Source: JALZDI01 sp035557095
Lineage (GTDB): Bacteria > Actinomycetota > Actinomycetes > Propionibacteriales > Nocardioidaceae
DNA: 38,373 nucleotides
Direction of reading: 5' to 3'
Assembly: GCA_035557095.1 (NCBI GenBank)
Contig: DATMEB010000294.1
Coordinates: 1 to 38,373, forward strand
Shown: positions 15,143 to 23,349 of the stretch, one piece after another
Numbering within the stretch: the first letter of the stretch is position 1
Layout: each line of letters opens with the position of its first letter
Program-made: the position numbers and the translations under genes
Notes under the pieces: generated by a model
Told to the model about the DNA's origin: nothing
What the model saw: the letters and a program-made list of their open reading frames with translations, nothing else
Databases searched by the model: none

Positions 15143-15162
15143 CCCCGACCCACAGACGGCGA

Positions 15163-15194
15163 AAGCCCCGCCCGGACGTGTCCGGGCGGGGCTT
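15163..15194. terminator. Bidirectional terminator hairpin before the rpsA stop
   Basis: AAGCCCCGCCCGGA and TCCGGGCGGGGCTT form a near-perfect GC-rich stem with a CGTG loop, located between two convergent genes: the small membrane protein (ends 15142) and rpsA (ends 15227). The flanking bases GAA and TTC add A/T at the stem base. It should stop transcripts from both sides. Confidence 0.85.
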
Positions 15195-15226
15195 CGTCTC
15201 GTCGGGCAGCGGTGCCGCCCTGGGTC

Positions 15227-16729
15227 CTACTGACCGCCGGTGAGCTTCTCGCGCAGCGCCTGCAGCGCCTCGTCGGAGGCGAGCGAGCCGCCCTCCTCCT
15301 CCTGCTGCTGCTGCTGCGGCTGAGCCTGCTGCCGCTGCGGCTGCGGCTCGGAGGAGTACGACGACGCCTCGCCGGCCTCGACGTCGGCCTTCTGGGCCTC
15401 CTCGATCTGCTTGCGGTGCGCCTCCCAGCGCGCGTGCGCCTCGGCGTACTGCTGCTCCCAGACCGCGCGCGCCTCGTCGTAGCCCTCGAGCCACTCCCCG
15501 GTCTCGGGGTCGAAGCCCTCTGGGTAGATGTAGTTGCCCTGCTCGTCGTACGACGCGCTCATGCCGTACAGCGTCGGGTCGAAGTGCTCGTCGCTGGTCG
15601 GCGCGCTCTCGTTGGCCTGCTTCAGCGACAGCGAGATCCGGCGACGCTCGAGGTCGATGTCGATGATCTTGACCATCACGTCGTCGTTGACCTGCACGAC
15701 CTGCTCGGGGATCTCCACGTGGCGCTCGGCCAGCTCGGAGATGTGCACGAGGCCCTCGATGCCCTCCTCGACCCGGACGAACGCACCGAAGGGCACCAGC
15801 TTGGTGACCTTGCCCGGCACGATCTGGCCGATCTGGTGGATGCGGGCGAAGTGCTGCCACGGGTCTTCCTGCGTCGCCTTCAGCGACAGCGACACGCGCT
15901 CGCGGTCCATGTCGACGTCGAGCACCTCGACGGTGACCTCGGTGCCGACCTCGACGACCTCGCTCGGGTGGTCGATGTGCTTCCAGGACAGCTCGGAGAC
16001 GTGCACCAGGCCGTCGACCCCGCCGAGGTCGACGAACGCACCGAAGTTGACGATGCTCGACACGACGCCCTTGCGGATCTGGCCCTTCTGCAGCTGGGTG
16101 AGGAAGTTCTGCCGGACCTCGCTCTGGGTCTGCTCCAGCCAGGCGCGCCGCGACAGGACGACGTTGTTGCGGTTCTTGTCGAGCTCGATGATCTTGGCCT
16201 CGAGCTCACGACCGACGTAGGGCTGCAGGTCGCGCACGCGACGCATCTCCACCAGCGAGGCGGGCAGGAAGCCGCGCAGACCGATGTCGAGGATCAGGCC
16301 GCCCTTGACGACCTCGATGACGGTGCCGGTGACGACACCCTCCTCCTCCTTGATGGTCTCGATCGTGCCCCAGGCGCGCTCGTACTGGGCGCGCTTCTTG
16401 GACAGGATCAGCCGGCCTTCCTTGTCCTCCTTCTGCAGGACCAGGGCCTCGACCTTGTCGCCGACCGACACCACCTCGTGGGGGTCGACGTCGTGCTTGA
16501 TCGACAGCTCGCGCGAGGGGATGACGCCCTCGGTCTTGTAGCCGATGTCGAGCAGGACCTCGTCCCGGTCGACCTTAACGATGGTGCCAGCGACGATGTC
16601 ACCGTCGTTGAAGTACTTGATGGTCTGGTCGATCGCGGCGAGGAAGTCCTCCTCCGACCCGATGTCGTTGACCGCTACCTGGGGGGTCTCCTGGATCGCC
16701 GTAGGAGGTGCCTCTGTGCTGCTCGTCAT
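15227..16729 (-). CDS. rpsA: 30S ribosomal protein S1
   Basis: Ribosomal protein S1, 500 residues, which binds mRNA on the small subunit. Four S1 OB-fold repeats are visible at about residues 38-108, 125-190, 210-280 and 297-366 (for example GTIVKVDRDEVLLDIGYKTEGVIP and GKVTKLVPFGAFVRVEEGIEGLVH). This four-repeat form is standard in actinobacteria. The C-terminal third is acidic and then Gln-rich (QPQRQQAQPQQQQQEEE), coded by a run of CTG/CTC-like triplets, and is probably disordered. The ATG has GGAG nine bases upstream. A leader of about 135 bases separates it from two overlapping promoter candidates. Confidence 0.97.
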   Translation of the reverse strand: MTSSTEAPPTAIQETPQVAVNDIGSEEDFLAAIDQTIKYFNDGDIVAGTIVKVDRDEVLLDIGYKTEGVIPSRELSIKHDVDPHEVVSVGDKVEALVLQKEDKEGRLILSKKRAQYERAWGTIETIKEEEGVVTGTVIEVVKGGLILDIGLRGFLPASLVEMRRVRDLQPYVGRELEAKIIELDKNRNNVVLSRRAWLEQTQSEVRQNFLTQLQKGQIRKGVVSSIVNFGAFVDLGGVDGLVHVSELSWKHIDHPSEVVEVGTEVTVEVLDVDMDRERVSLSLKATQEDPWQHFARIHQIGQIVPGKVTKLVPFGAFVRVEEGIEGLVHISELAERHVEIPEQVVQVNDDVMVKIIDIDLERRRISLSLKQANESAPTSDEHFDPTLYGMSASYDEQGNYIYPEGFDPETGEWLEGYDEARAVWEQQYAEAHARWEAHRKQIEEAQKADVEAGEASSYSSEPQPQRQQAQPQQQQQEEEGGSLASDEALQALREKLTGGQ

Positions 16730-16871
16730 GTACTAGTTGCTCCGATGGATGGATGTCGTCGTCCGTGCGCATGCGCGAGGACCCTTTTGATCGCGGTATG
16801 CCGAGCTGGCGACAGATTGCGAGCACGAGCCTGCTCCGTCCGAGGTCGTACAGGCCCACAGCGCATCGGCC

Positions 16872-16917
16872 AGTCTACGGGGCCCGCGCGATACGGTGCA
16901 ACGCGGACACCTGTCAA
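16872..16917 (-). promoter_or_regulatory. Two overlapping promoters for rpsA
   Basis: Reading the minus strand, TTGCAC (16896-16901) and TAGACT (16872-16877) are 18 bases apart. A second pair, TTGACA (16912-16917) and TATCGC (16888-16893), is also 18 apart. The first predicts a start near 16865 and a leader of about 135 bases. Strong tandem promoters fit a ribosomal protein gene. Confidence 0.6.
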
Positions 16918-16950
16918 CCGGCGCCGGCTGACTCCATCGTCATATCCCGG

Positions 16951-17859
16951 TCAGGTCTCGCGCGCGACCGCGTGCAGGTCCTCGGCGTTCGCCACGGCGC
17001 GCAGCAGGTCGTGGGCGCGGTCGGCCGGCGCGTGCCGCCCGGCCCGCGAGGCGAGCTCGACCAGGGCCCAAAGGTCCGCGGCCCGGGCCCGGTCCACCAG
17101 GTCGTCCGGAGGCGCCGGAGCCAGCGCGCGGAACCGTTCCAGCAGCGGCTCGGTGAGCCCCGGGGCGCGCTCGTGCCGCAGCAGGTTGCCGAGGTCGGTG
17201 TACGGCGTACCCGCGTGCGCGAACTCCCAGTCGAGCAGCCCCGTCACCTCGCCACTGGTCGCGTCGACGAGAAGGTTCTTCGCGTTGAAGTCGCCGTGCG
17301 CGAGGCACCAGCGGTGGGTCGCCTCCAGCAGCGTGTCGGCGTGGTCGGCCACCCGCAGCAGCCTCTGCTGCTCCGCCGCACTCCACTGCGCCAGCGGGCC
17401 GTCGCGCAGGTGCTGTTCCGCCCAGGCGACCAGGCTGTCCGCCGGCGCGGACCGCGGGTCGACCTGCAGGGTCGCGTCCACGAGCTCGCCGGGGAGCCGG
17501 AACGGGATCCCGTTCAGCCGCGCGAGTACGCCGGCGACACTGTGCGCGAGATGTGCCCGCAGCGACGCGTCCGCGCTCGGCAGCACCTCGTCCAGCCGCC
17601 GGCCGGGCAGCAGCTCGGTCAGCAGGTACGCCGGGCCGTCGGCCATCTGCGGCGTCCGCAGGTCGAGCACCCGCGGCACCGGTACCAGACCCCGGACCAG
17701 GTCGAGCAGCGCAGCGTCGACCGCGGCCCGGTCCGGGCTACGCACGTACAGCCGCAGCACGGCCTGCTCGCCGGCCACCCCGACGAGGAAGGTCTCACCG
17801 CTGTGGCCGCCGGTCAGCGGAACGGCATGGGCGGCCAGCGCCTCCAGCGGGTCGGACAC
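16951..17859 (-). CDS. APH-fold phosphotransferase (aminoglycoside phosphotransferase family)
   Basis: A 302-residue kinase-like protein of the APH/choline-kinase fold. The catalytic loop HGDFNAKN gives Asp190 and Asn195, and LLDWEFAHAGTPYTDLGNLLRHE gives the metal-binding Asp210. An N-lobe with GGHSGETFLVGVAGEQAVLRLY corresponds to the nucleotide-binding sheet. The family includes antibiotic kinases, choline/homoserine kinases, and sugar kinases such as maltokinase and N-acetylhexosamine kinase. It lies 50 bases downstream of the secreted glycosidase gene on the same strand, so a sugar kinase role is a reasonable guess, but resistance or another small-molecule role cannot be excluded. GTG 17859 is chosen by the domain start; the ribosome site is weak. 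Confidence 0.82.
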   Translation of the reverse strand: MSDPLEALAAHAVPLTGGHSGETFLVGVAGEQAVLRLYVRSPDRAAVDAALLDLVRGLVPVPRVLDLRTPQMADGPAYLLTELLPGRRLDEVLPSADASLRAHLAHSVAGVLARLNGIPFRLPGELVDATLQVDPRSAPADSLVAWAEQHLRDGPLAQWSAAEQQRLLRVADHADTLLEATHRWCLAHGDFNAKNLLVDATSGEVTGLLDWEFAHAGTPYTDLGNLLRHERAPGLTEPLLERFRALAPAPPDDLVDRARAADLWALVELASRAGRHAPADRAHDLLRAVANAEDLHAVARET

Positions 17860-17909
17860 GTCGGGGATCCTGCCACGGACCCGGTGCCCGCGGGTCGCCC
17901 CGCAGACGG

Positions 17910-19973
17910 TCAGCGGGCGACGACCGTGAACCCGCCGGGCCGCACCGGAGCGCCCACGACCTGCCCGGTCGAGGAGGTCACCGCCTGCAGCCGACCGGCG
18001 GCGTCGTAGGACCGCACCGTTGCCACCCCGGAGCCCGGAAGGTCGACCTGGGCCACCCGCTGCCGCCTGTCGGCGTTCTGCAGCAGGGCGGTCCCGCCCT
18101 CGGCGCCGTGCAGCACGAGCCGGGACACCGGCCGACGCAGCAGGACCGCGTCGGCGGTGGCCGCGGAGGCGGCCTTTCCGCCCACACGTGCGCGCAGCTC
18201 GGACGCGCCCGACGGCAGCAGCCGTGGCAGCGTCCGGGGCAGCAGCGCGCCGGGCGCCTCCGAGACGCCCTGGGCACCCGCTCCGCCGGTGGCGACCCGG
18301 CCGAGCGACCGGCCGCCGGACGCGAAGCCGACGTCCGGCGCGTCGCGCCCCTGCCGGACGTGCACGACCGGCGCTACGATTCGGGGCTGCCGTGCCGGGG
18401 CGACCTTCCAGCGCGCCGTCGCCGTACCCGGACCGAGCTCCAGGGCCGAACCGCTCCATAACGACTCCCCCGTCCATGCCGGCTCGGGGGTGACGACGCG
18501 TGCCTCGCCGGTCGTGCTCGCGCTCTCCGCCTCGACGACGTCCACGCCGTCCTGCTCGGCCAGCGTGGTCGAGGCCTGCGCCGCCGGCGCGAGGCTCGGG
18601 TGGGCGTCGAGCGCGAGCATGGACAGCAGGCCGTGGATCGTCGACTCGGCGCCGGAGTTGCGGTTGAGCACCCCGTCACCGCCGATCCCGTCGTAGGTGC
18701 GTCCAGTCGACGGGTCGTACATCGCCTCCCCGGCCGGGTTGGCGCCGAAGTACCACGCCGCGGTGATCGCGGCCAGGTCCGCGAACCCGGGGACCCGCGC
18801 CTGCTCCCCGACGGCGAGCAGCGACTGCAGCCGCGAGTCCACGCCGTAGGCGATCTGGGTCGGGTCGGAGGGGCCGGGCAGCAGCCCGTTGACCGGACCT
18901 GTCGAGGTCAGCAGGTACGGCGTGAACGTGCCCGAGTCGCGGACCGCCGGGCGGAGCAAACCCGGCCGGTCGAGTGCTCCGGCGGCGCGCGCGAGCGCGC
19001 CCGGCATCTGCGAGGCCCACGCATGCCACATCGACCCGGAGTGCGTCCACGGCAGCACCGCGCCGTACGGCCAGTCGCGGGTGTCGCCCGCGGACATCGC
19101 GGCGATGCCCGCGGCCAGCCGGCCCAGCGCTGTCGCAGCCCGCCGCCGCAGCTCGCCGCCGGCCGGAGCCGCCTGCACGTAGCTGGTCAGCCCGAGCACC
19201 GCCTCGGCGCTCGCGTCCGCACCGTCGACGACGAGCCAGGCCGGCACGCGCCGCCCGTCGGAGACCTCCCACGTCCCGTAGCGCGACAGCACCTGCCGCT
19301 CCAGGGCGCCGACGGCCAGGGCAAGGCGGTCCTCGAGGAACGCAGCGAACCGCGGGTCCTGCCCGGCGAAGGCGGCGTAGCCCTCACCCAGTGCCCACAC
19401 CGTCCGCGCCAGCCAGTACGACGGCCCCGAGTCGCTCGGGTCCGGCAGCTCGGCCGGCTCCGCGCTGGGGTTGAGTGTGCCGTCGGGCTGCATCCACAGC
19501 ACGACGTTGCCTGTGTGCGGGCCGCTCGCCGTCTGCAGGTACGTCACCGCCCGCAGCAGCTGGTACGCCCTTTCCCGGCTGTGCTCGTCGCCGAACTGCC
19601 GCCAGTGCCGCAGGTAGACCACCGCGGCACGGGTGACGTCGTCGGCGTTGAACGCGCCCTGCGACCAGGTGTTCGTCTCCGGGTCGTGGGTGCCGCCTCC
19701 GATGCGCTCGTACTCGCTGCCGGCGCGGCGATCGGCGTACGTCCACAGCACGCCGAGCGATGGCTCCTGCGCGAGCCGGTACGTCGTGTGCCGCGGCTGC
19801 CGCGGCGGGGCCACCTCGTCGTGCAGGAAGTCGAGGTGCGCCAGGTTGGTCAGCCTGCCGTCGGCAGCGGCCGCGTTCGCGACCGGGCCGGCCGGGGCCG
19901 TCGCGACGCCGGCCAGGGCCAGTGCGCCGACCAGGACGGCCAGCGCCAGCGCACGCGGCTTCAGTGGGCTCAT
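17910..19973 (-). CDS. Secreted putative glycoside hydrolase, (alpha/alpha)-barrel-like, family not assigned
   Basis: A 687-residue exported protein. Residues 1-35 are a Sec signal peptide (PRALALAVLVGALALAGVATA, cleavage near ANAAA). Residues about 40-470 are helical and contain repeated paired-helix segments (ADDVTRAAVVYLRHW, SYWLARTVWALGEGYAAF, AAITAAWYFGANPAGEAMYD, LNRNSGAESTIHGLLSMLAL) like six-hairpin glycosidases such as GH9. The remainder (about 480-687) looks beta-rich and may bind carbohydrate. I cannot assign a CAZy family or name the catalytic acids. The ATG has GAGGAG eight bases upstream. Its promoter carries a LacI-type operator matching that of the nearby lacI gene, tying it to the sugar-uptake operon. 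The substrate is inferred to be a mannose-containing glycan. Confidence 0.7.
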   Translation of the reverse strand: MSPLKPRALALAVLVGALALAGVATAPAGPVANAAAADGRLTNLAHLDFLHDEVAPPRQPRHTTYRLAQEPSLGVLWTYADRRAGSEYERIGGGTHDPETNTWSQGAFNADDVTRAAVVYLRHWRQFGDEHSRERAYQLLRAVTYLQTASGPHTGNVVLWMQPDGTLNPSAEPAELPDPSDSGPSYWLARTVWALGEGYAAFAGQDPRFAAFLEDRLALAVGALERQVLSRYGTWEVSDGRRVPAWLVVDGADASAEAVLGLTSYVQAAPAGGELRRRAATALGRLAAGIAAMSAGDTRDWPYGAVLPWTHSGSMWHAWASQMPGALARAAGALDRPGLLRPAVRDSGTFTPYLLTSTGPVNGLLPGPSDPTQIAYGVDSRLQSLLAVGEQARVPGFADLAAITAAWYFGANPAGEAMYDPSTGRTYDGIGGDGVLNRNSGAESTIHGLLSMLALDAHPSLAPAAQASTTLAEQDGVDVVEAESASTTGEARVVTPEPAWTGESLWSGSALELGPGTATARWKVAPARQPRIVAPVVHVRQGRDAPDVGFASGGRSLGRVATGGAGAQGVSEAPGALLPRTLPRLLPSGASELRARVGGKAASAATADAVLLRRPVSRLVLHGAEGGTALLQNADRRQRVAQVDLPGSGVATVRSYDAAGRLQAVTSSTGQVVGAPVRPGGFTVVAR

Positions 19974-20025
19974 CCTGGGACTCCTCGTCCGGTCGGTCGA
20001 CGGCCTGGCGGAACCTGCGCGGCGA

Positions 20026-20041
20026 ACTAAAGCGGTTTAGT
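20026..20041. promoter_or_regulatory. LacI-type operator O1 at the secreted glycosidase promoter
   Basis: ACTAAAGCGGTTTAGT is a 16-bp dyad with 7 of 8 paired positions and the central CG expected of LacI-family sites. It covers the -10 box of the minus-strand promoter and differs from the operator at 20940-20955 only around the centre. Confidence 0.75.
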
Positions 20042-20054
20042 GCACCGGTGTCAA
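20026..20054 (-). promoter_or_regulatory. Promoter of the secreted glycosidase gene
   Basis: On the minus strand TTGACA (20049-20054) and TTTAGT (20026-20031) are 17 bases apart. The -10 box is one arm of operator O1, so a bound LacI protein would block RNA polymerase. The leader is about 45 bases. Confidence 0.6.
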
Positions 20055-20070
20055 GGGACACGGTGGCGGC

Positions 20071-20076
20071 TACTCT
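20071..20076 (+). promoter_or_regulatory. -10 box for a leaderless methyltransferase transcript
   Basis: TACTCT ends six bases before the GTG start at 20083, the spacing expected when transcription starts at the first base of the start codon. No good ribosome site exists. The -35 region overlaps the divergent glycosidase promoter and is not clear. Confidence 0.4.
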
Positions 20077-20082
20077 CCTGGC

Positions 20083-20868
20083 GTGGCTACCTACCGATCG
20101 GTCTCCCCCGACGAGACACTGCGCGCCAACCGCCGCGACTGGGACCGCAGCGCCGACGACTACCAGGCAGAGCATGGCGAGTTCCTGCGCGACGTGGGCT
20201 TCGTCTGGTCGCCGGAGGGACTCGACGAGGCCGACGTCCGGCTGCTCGGCGACGTCCGGGATCGTCGAGTCCTCGAGGTGGGGTCCGGTGCCGGGCAGTG
20301 CGCGCGCTGGTTGCGCAGCCAGGGCGCGACGGTAGTGGGACTCGACCTGTCCCTGCGCCAGCTGCAGCACAGCGCCAGGATCGACGGGGGCACCGGGATG
20401 CACGTGCCCGTCGTGTGTGCCACGGCGACGTGCATCCCGCTCGCCGACAGCAGCTTCGACCTGGCGTGCTCGGCCTTCGGTGCCCTGCCGTTCATCGCCG
20501 ACGTCGAGGTCGTGATGTCCGAGGTGGCCCGGGTGCTGCGGCCCGGCGGCCGGTGGGTCTTCGCGGTGACGCACCCCATGCGGTGGATGTTCGACGACGA
20601 CCCGACCGAACGCGGGATGCGCGTCACGCGGTCGTACTTTGACCACACGGCGTACGTGGAGGAGGACGAGCAGGGGCGCCCGTCGTACGTCGAGCACCAC
20701 CACACGCTGGGCGACTGGGTGCGTGCGGTCGTCTCTGCGGGCTTCGTGGTCGAGGACCTGGTCGAGCCGGAGTGGCCGGAGGGCCACGAGCGCGTGTGGG
20801 GAGCCTGGGGCCCGGTGCGCGGGAGGTACGTCGCGGGCACCGCGATCCTGGTCTGCACGAAGTCCTGA
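20083..20868 (+). CDS. Class I SAM-dependent methyltransferase
   Basis: A 261-residue Rossmann-fold methyltransferase. Motif I is RVLEVGSGAGQCARWL (about residues 62-77), followed by VVGLDLSLRQLQHS for the SAM ribose acid, and the post-motif LADSSFDLACSAFGALPFI and VARVLRPGGRWVFAVTHP typical of Methyltransf_11. The C-terminal part (FDHTAYVEEDEQGRPSYVEHHHTLGDW) resembles actinobacterial small-molecule methyltransferases of unknown substrate. The GTG start lies seven bases after a TACTCT -10 box, so the mRNA is probably leaderless. The gene is flanked by the two LacI operators but has no operator of its own, and its role in the locus is unclear. Confidence 0.88.
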   Translation: MATYRSVSPDETLRANRRDWDRSADDYQAEHGEFLRDVGFVWSPEGLDEADVRLLGDVRDRRVLEVGSGAGQCARWLRSQGATVVGLDLSLRQLQHSARIDGGTGMHVPVVCATATCIPLADSSFDLACSAFGALPFIADVEVVMSEVARVLRPGGRWVFAVTHPMRWMFDDDPTERGMRVTRSYFDHTAYVEEDEQGRPSYVEHHHTLGDWVRAVVSAGFVVEDLVEPEWPEGHERVWGAWGPVRGRYVAGTAILVCTKS

Positions 20869-20925
20869 CCGGCCGGCGCGAGCGCGGGCAAAGACGGACA
20901 CTCTCCGACACTTCGGCCGCGGCTG

Positions 20926-20955
20926 TTGACACATCGGGCACTAAACCGTTTTAGT
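20926..20955 (+). promoter_or_regulatory. Promoter of lacI and the sugar-uptake operon
   Basis: TTGACA (20926-20931) and TTTAGT (20950-20955) are 18 bases apart; the -10 lies in the right arm of the LacI operator. The predicted start falls at or just before the GTG at 20962, so the lacI message is probably leaderless. Confidence 0.6.
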
Positions 20956-20957
20956 GC
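20938..20957. promoter_or_regulatory. LacI-type operator O2 at the lacI promoter
   Basis: GCACTAAACCGTTTTAGTGC is a 20-bp dyad with 9 of 10 paired positions and a central CG. It lies between the -35 box and the start codon of lacI and matches the site at 20026-20041, supporting autoregulation and co-regulation of the divergent glycosidase. Confidence 0.8.
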
Positions 20958-20961
20958 GCCG

Positions 20962-21981
20962 GTGACCGCACGCCGCAAGCCGACGATCGAGGACGTCGCC
21001 CGCCTCGCGAACGTCTCCAACGGGGCGGTCTCGTTCGCGCTCAACGGCCGTCCGGGCGTCAGCGAGGCCACCCGTCAGCGCATCCTCGCCGCCGCGGACG
21101 AGCTGGGATGGTCGGCCAACTCCACCGCGCGGGCGCTGTCGTCGTCGCGGGCCTTCGCCGTCGGTCTCGTGCTCGCACGGGCACCCGAGCTGCTCGGGGC
21201 CGACCCGTTCTTCGCACCGTTCATCGCCGGCGTGGAGTCGGTGCTCGCGCCCCGGGGCCAGTCGCTGGTGCTGCAGGTCGTGCAGGACCGGGGACAGGAG
21301 ACGGTGTACCGGCGGCTCGCGGCATCCGGTCGCGCAGACGGGGTGTTCCTCACGGACCTGAACGTGCGCGACCGCCGGCCCGGACTGCTGCGCGAGCTGG
21401 GTCTGCCCTGCGTTGCCGTGGGTCGGCACCGAGGCCGGCACCGGCTGCCGTCGGTGGCTCTGGACGACCGGGCGGGGATCGCCGCAGCCGTGGACCACCT
21501 GGTGCAGCTCGGGCACCGGCGTATCGCGCACGTCGCCGGGCCGACGCGGTTCGTGCACGGCGCGGACCGTCGCGAGGCCTGGGCCGCGGCCCTCGAGCGG
21601 GCCGGTCTGCCGGAGCAGCCCTGGGTCGAGTCCGACTTCACCGCGGCCGGCGGTGCCGCCGCGACGACCGAGCTCCTGGCCCGCCGCAGCCGGCCGACCG
21701 CGATCGTCTACGCCAACGACCTGATGGCCACCGCGGGACTGCAGGTGCTCGCAGCACGTGGCGTTCGGGTGCCCGACGACATGTCGGTGACCGGCTTCGA
21801 GGACACGCAGATCGCGGCGTACCTCGCTCCCCCACTCACCTCGGTGTCCATCGACGTCGTGGCCTGGGGGGCCCGCTCCGCCGAGTCCCTGCTCGCCGTG
21901 GTCGACGGCGACGACCCCGGAAAGGTCGAGCTCCCCGAGCCGGAACTCATCGTGCGCGGGTCGACCGGACCCGTGCCCTAG
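20962..21981 (+). CDS. LacI family transcriptional regulator
   Basis: A 339-residue LacI/GalR repressor. The DNA-binding domain begins TIEDVARLANVSNGAVSFALNGRPGVSEATRQRI (residues 8-41), with hinge helix near residue 55 (NSTARALSS). A periplasmic-binding-protein-like sugar domain follows (YANDLMATAGLQVLAARGVRVPDDMSVTGFEDTQIAAYLAPPLTSV). The start is GTG 20962: the open frame reaches an upstream TTG, but that TTG is part of the -35 box. It is the first gene of an operon running through the ABC transporter, GH130 and AGE genes and should bind O1 and O2, releasing them when an imported sugar is present. Confidence 0.93.
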   Translation: MTARRKPTIEDVARLANVSNGAVSFALNGRPGVSEATRQRILAAADELGWSANSTARALSSSRAFAVGLVLARAPELLGADPFFAPFIAGVESVLAPRGQSLVLQVVQDRGQETVYRRLAASGRADGVFLTDLNVRDRRPGLLRELGLPCVAVGRHRGRHRLPSVALDDRAGIAAAVDHLVQLGHRRIAHVAGPTRFVHGADRREAWAAALERAGLPEQPWVESDFTAAGGAAATTELLARRSRPTAIVYANDLMATAGLQVLAARGVRVPDDMSVTGFEDTQIAAYLAPPLTSVSIDVVAWGARSAESLLAVVDGDDPGKVELPEPELIVRGSTGPVP

Positions 21982-22059
21982 CCCGTTCAGCCTCCTCGTC
22001 CCCGACCTGGAACTCCCCGACGACCACCACCGCCAGCCCCACGAAAGGAACCACCCACC

Positions 22060-23349
22060 ATGCGCAAGAACCACGCCGCCCTCGCGGCAGCTGCGCTGGC
22101 CGTCTGCCTGACCGCCACGGCCTGCGGCGGTGGCGACGACGCGGCCGCCCAGGCGCAGACCGCCAAGGGCCCGATCAAGATCTGGCTCTCGAACAACCCC
22201 GACGAGCTCGCGTGGGGCAAGCAGATGGTGAGTGCCTGGAACGCCGCGCATCCCAAGGAGAAGGTCACGGCGCAGGAGATCCCCGCCGGCAACAGCTCGG
22301 AGGAGGTCATCGGCGCCGCGATCACCGCCGGCAACGCGCCGTGCCTGGTCTTCAACACCGCACCGGTCGCGGTGCCGCAGTTCCAGAAGCAGGGTGGCCT
22401 GGTGTCGCTCAGCTCGTTCGAGGGGGCGGACGCCTACATCGAGGAGCGCACCGGCGCCAAGGCCGAGCAGTACAAGTCGGAGGACGGGCAGTTCTACCAG
22501 ATGCCGTGGAAGTCCAACCCGGTGATGGTCTTCTACAACAAGGGTCTGTTCGAGGAGGCCGGCATCGACCCGGAGAATCCGCCGCTGTCCACGTACGACG
22601 AGTTCCTGCAGACCAGCCGCAAGCTGGTGGACAGCGGCACCTCGCAGGCGGCGATCTGGCCGGCGCCCTCGTCGGAGTTCTTCCAGTCCTGGTTCGACTT
22701 CTATCCGCTGTTCGCGGCCCAGTCCGGTGGCCATGCGCTGGTGGAGGACGGCCAGGCGCAGTTCGACTCCGAGGCCGGAACCGCGGTCGCGGACTTCTGG
22801 GCCTCGATGTACGAGCAGGGTCTCGCGCAGAAGGAGCTCTACAACGGCGACGCGTTCGCCGACGAGAAGGCCGCGATGGCCATCGTCGGGCCGTGGGCGA
22901 TCGCGGTCTACGGCGAGTCGATCGACTGGGGAGCCGTCCCCGTCCCGACCGCGTCCGGCATGCCCGCCGAGGAGGTGTCGACGTTCTCCGACGCCAAGAA
23001 CGTCGGGATGTACACCGCCTGCGAGAACCAGGGAACCGCCTGGGAGGTGCTGAAGTTCGCCACCAGCGAGGAGCAGGACGGCGCGTTGCTGGAGACGTCG
23101 GGACAGATGCCGCTGCGCCAGAACCTGCAGCAGGTCTACCCCGACTACTTCAAGCAGAACCCGGAGTACGTCGCGTTCGCCGACCAGGCCGAGCGGACCG
23201 TCGAGGTGCCGAACGTCGACAACTCGATCGAGATCTGGCAGACGTTCCGTGACGGCTGGACCGAGTCGGTGATCTTCGGCAAGAGCGCGCCGGACGCGGC
23301 CCTGTCCGACGCGGCCGAGGAAGTCGACGGTCTCGCCGGTCAGTCATGA
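22060..23349 (+). CDS. Sugar ABC transporter substrate-binding lipoprotein
   Basis: A 429-residue extracellular solute-binding protein of the carbohydrate (CUT1, MalE-like) type. The N-terminus is a lipoprotein signal peptide with cysteine at residue 22 (TATACGGGDD). The body shows IKIWLSNNPDELAWGKQMVSAW, GLFEEAGIDPENPP and EKAAMAIVGPWAIAVYG, characteristic of CUT1 binding proteins. It captures an oligosaccharide outside the membrane and hands it to the two permeases encoded next. The ATG is preceded by AAAGGA. The stop overlaps the next gene's ATG (ATGA), showing tight coupling. The bound sugar is unknown; context suggests a mannoside. Confidence 0.92.
   Translation: MRKNHAALAAAALAVCLTATACGGGDDAAAQAQTAKGPIKIWLSNNPDELAWGKQMVSAWNAAHPKEKVTAQEIPAGNSSEEVIGAAITAGNAPCLVFNTAPVAVPQFQKQGGLVSLSSFEGADAYIEERTGAKAEQYKSEDGQFYQMPWKSNPVMVFYNKGLFEEAGIDPENPPLSTYDEFLQTSRKLVDSGTSQAAIWPAPSSEFFQSWFDFYPLFAAQSGGHALVEDGQAQFDSEAGTAVADFWASMYEQGLAQKELYNGDAFADEKAAMAIVGPWAIAVYGESIDWGAVPVPTASGMPAEEVSTFSDAKNVGMYTACENQGTAWEVLKFATSEEQDGALLETSGQMPLRQNLQQVYPDYFKQNPEYVAFADQAERTVEVPNVDNSIEIWQTFRDGWTESVIFGKSAPDAALSDAAEEVDGLAGQS

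Noticed and set aside
15212..17929. A 905-codon plus-strand frame across rpsA and the APH-fold gene
   Set aside because: Crosses two clear minus-strand genes and an intergenic promoter; mirrors their codons and has no protein family.
20083..20868. Methyltransferase as part of a restriction-modification or defence system
   Set aside because: No DNA target recognition domain, no nuclease neighbour, and the motifs match small-molecule methyltransferases.
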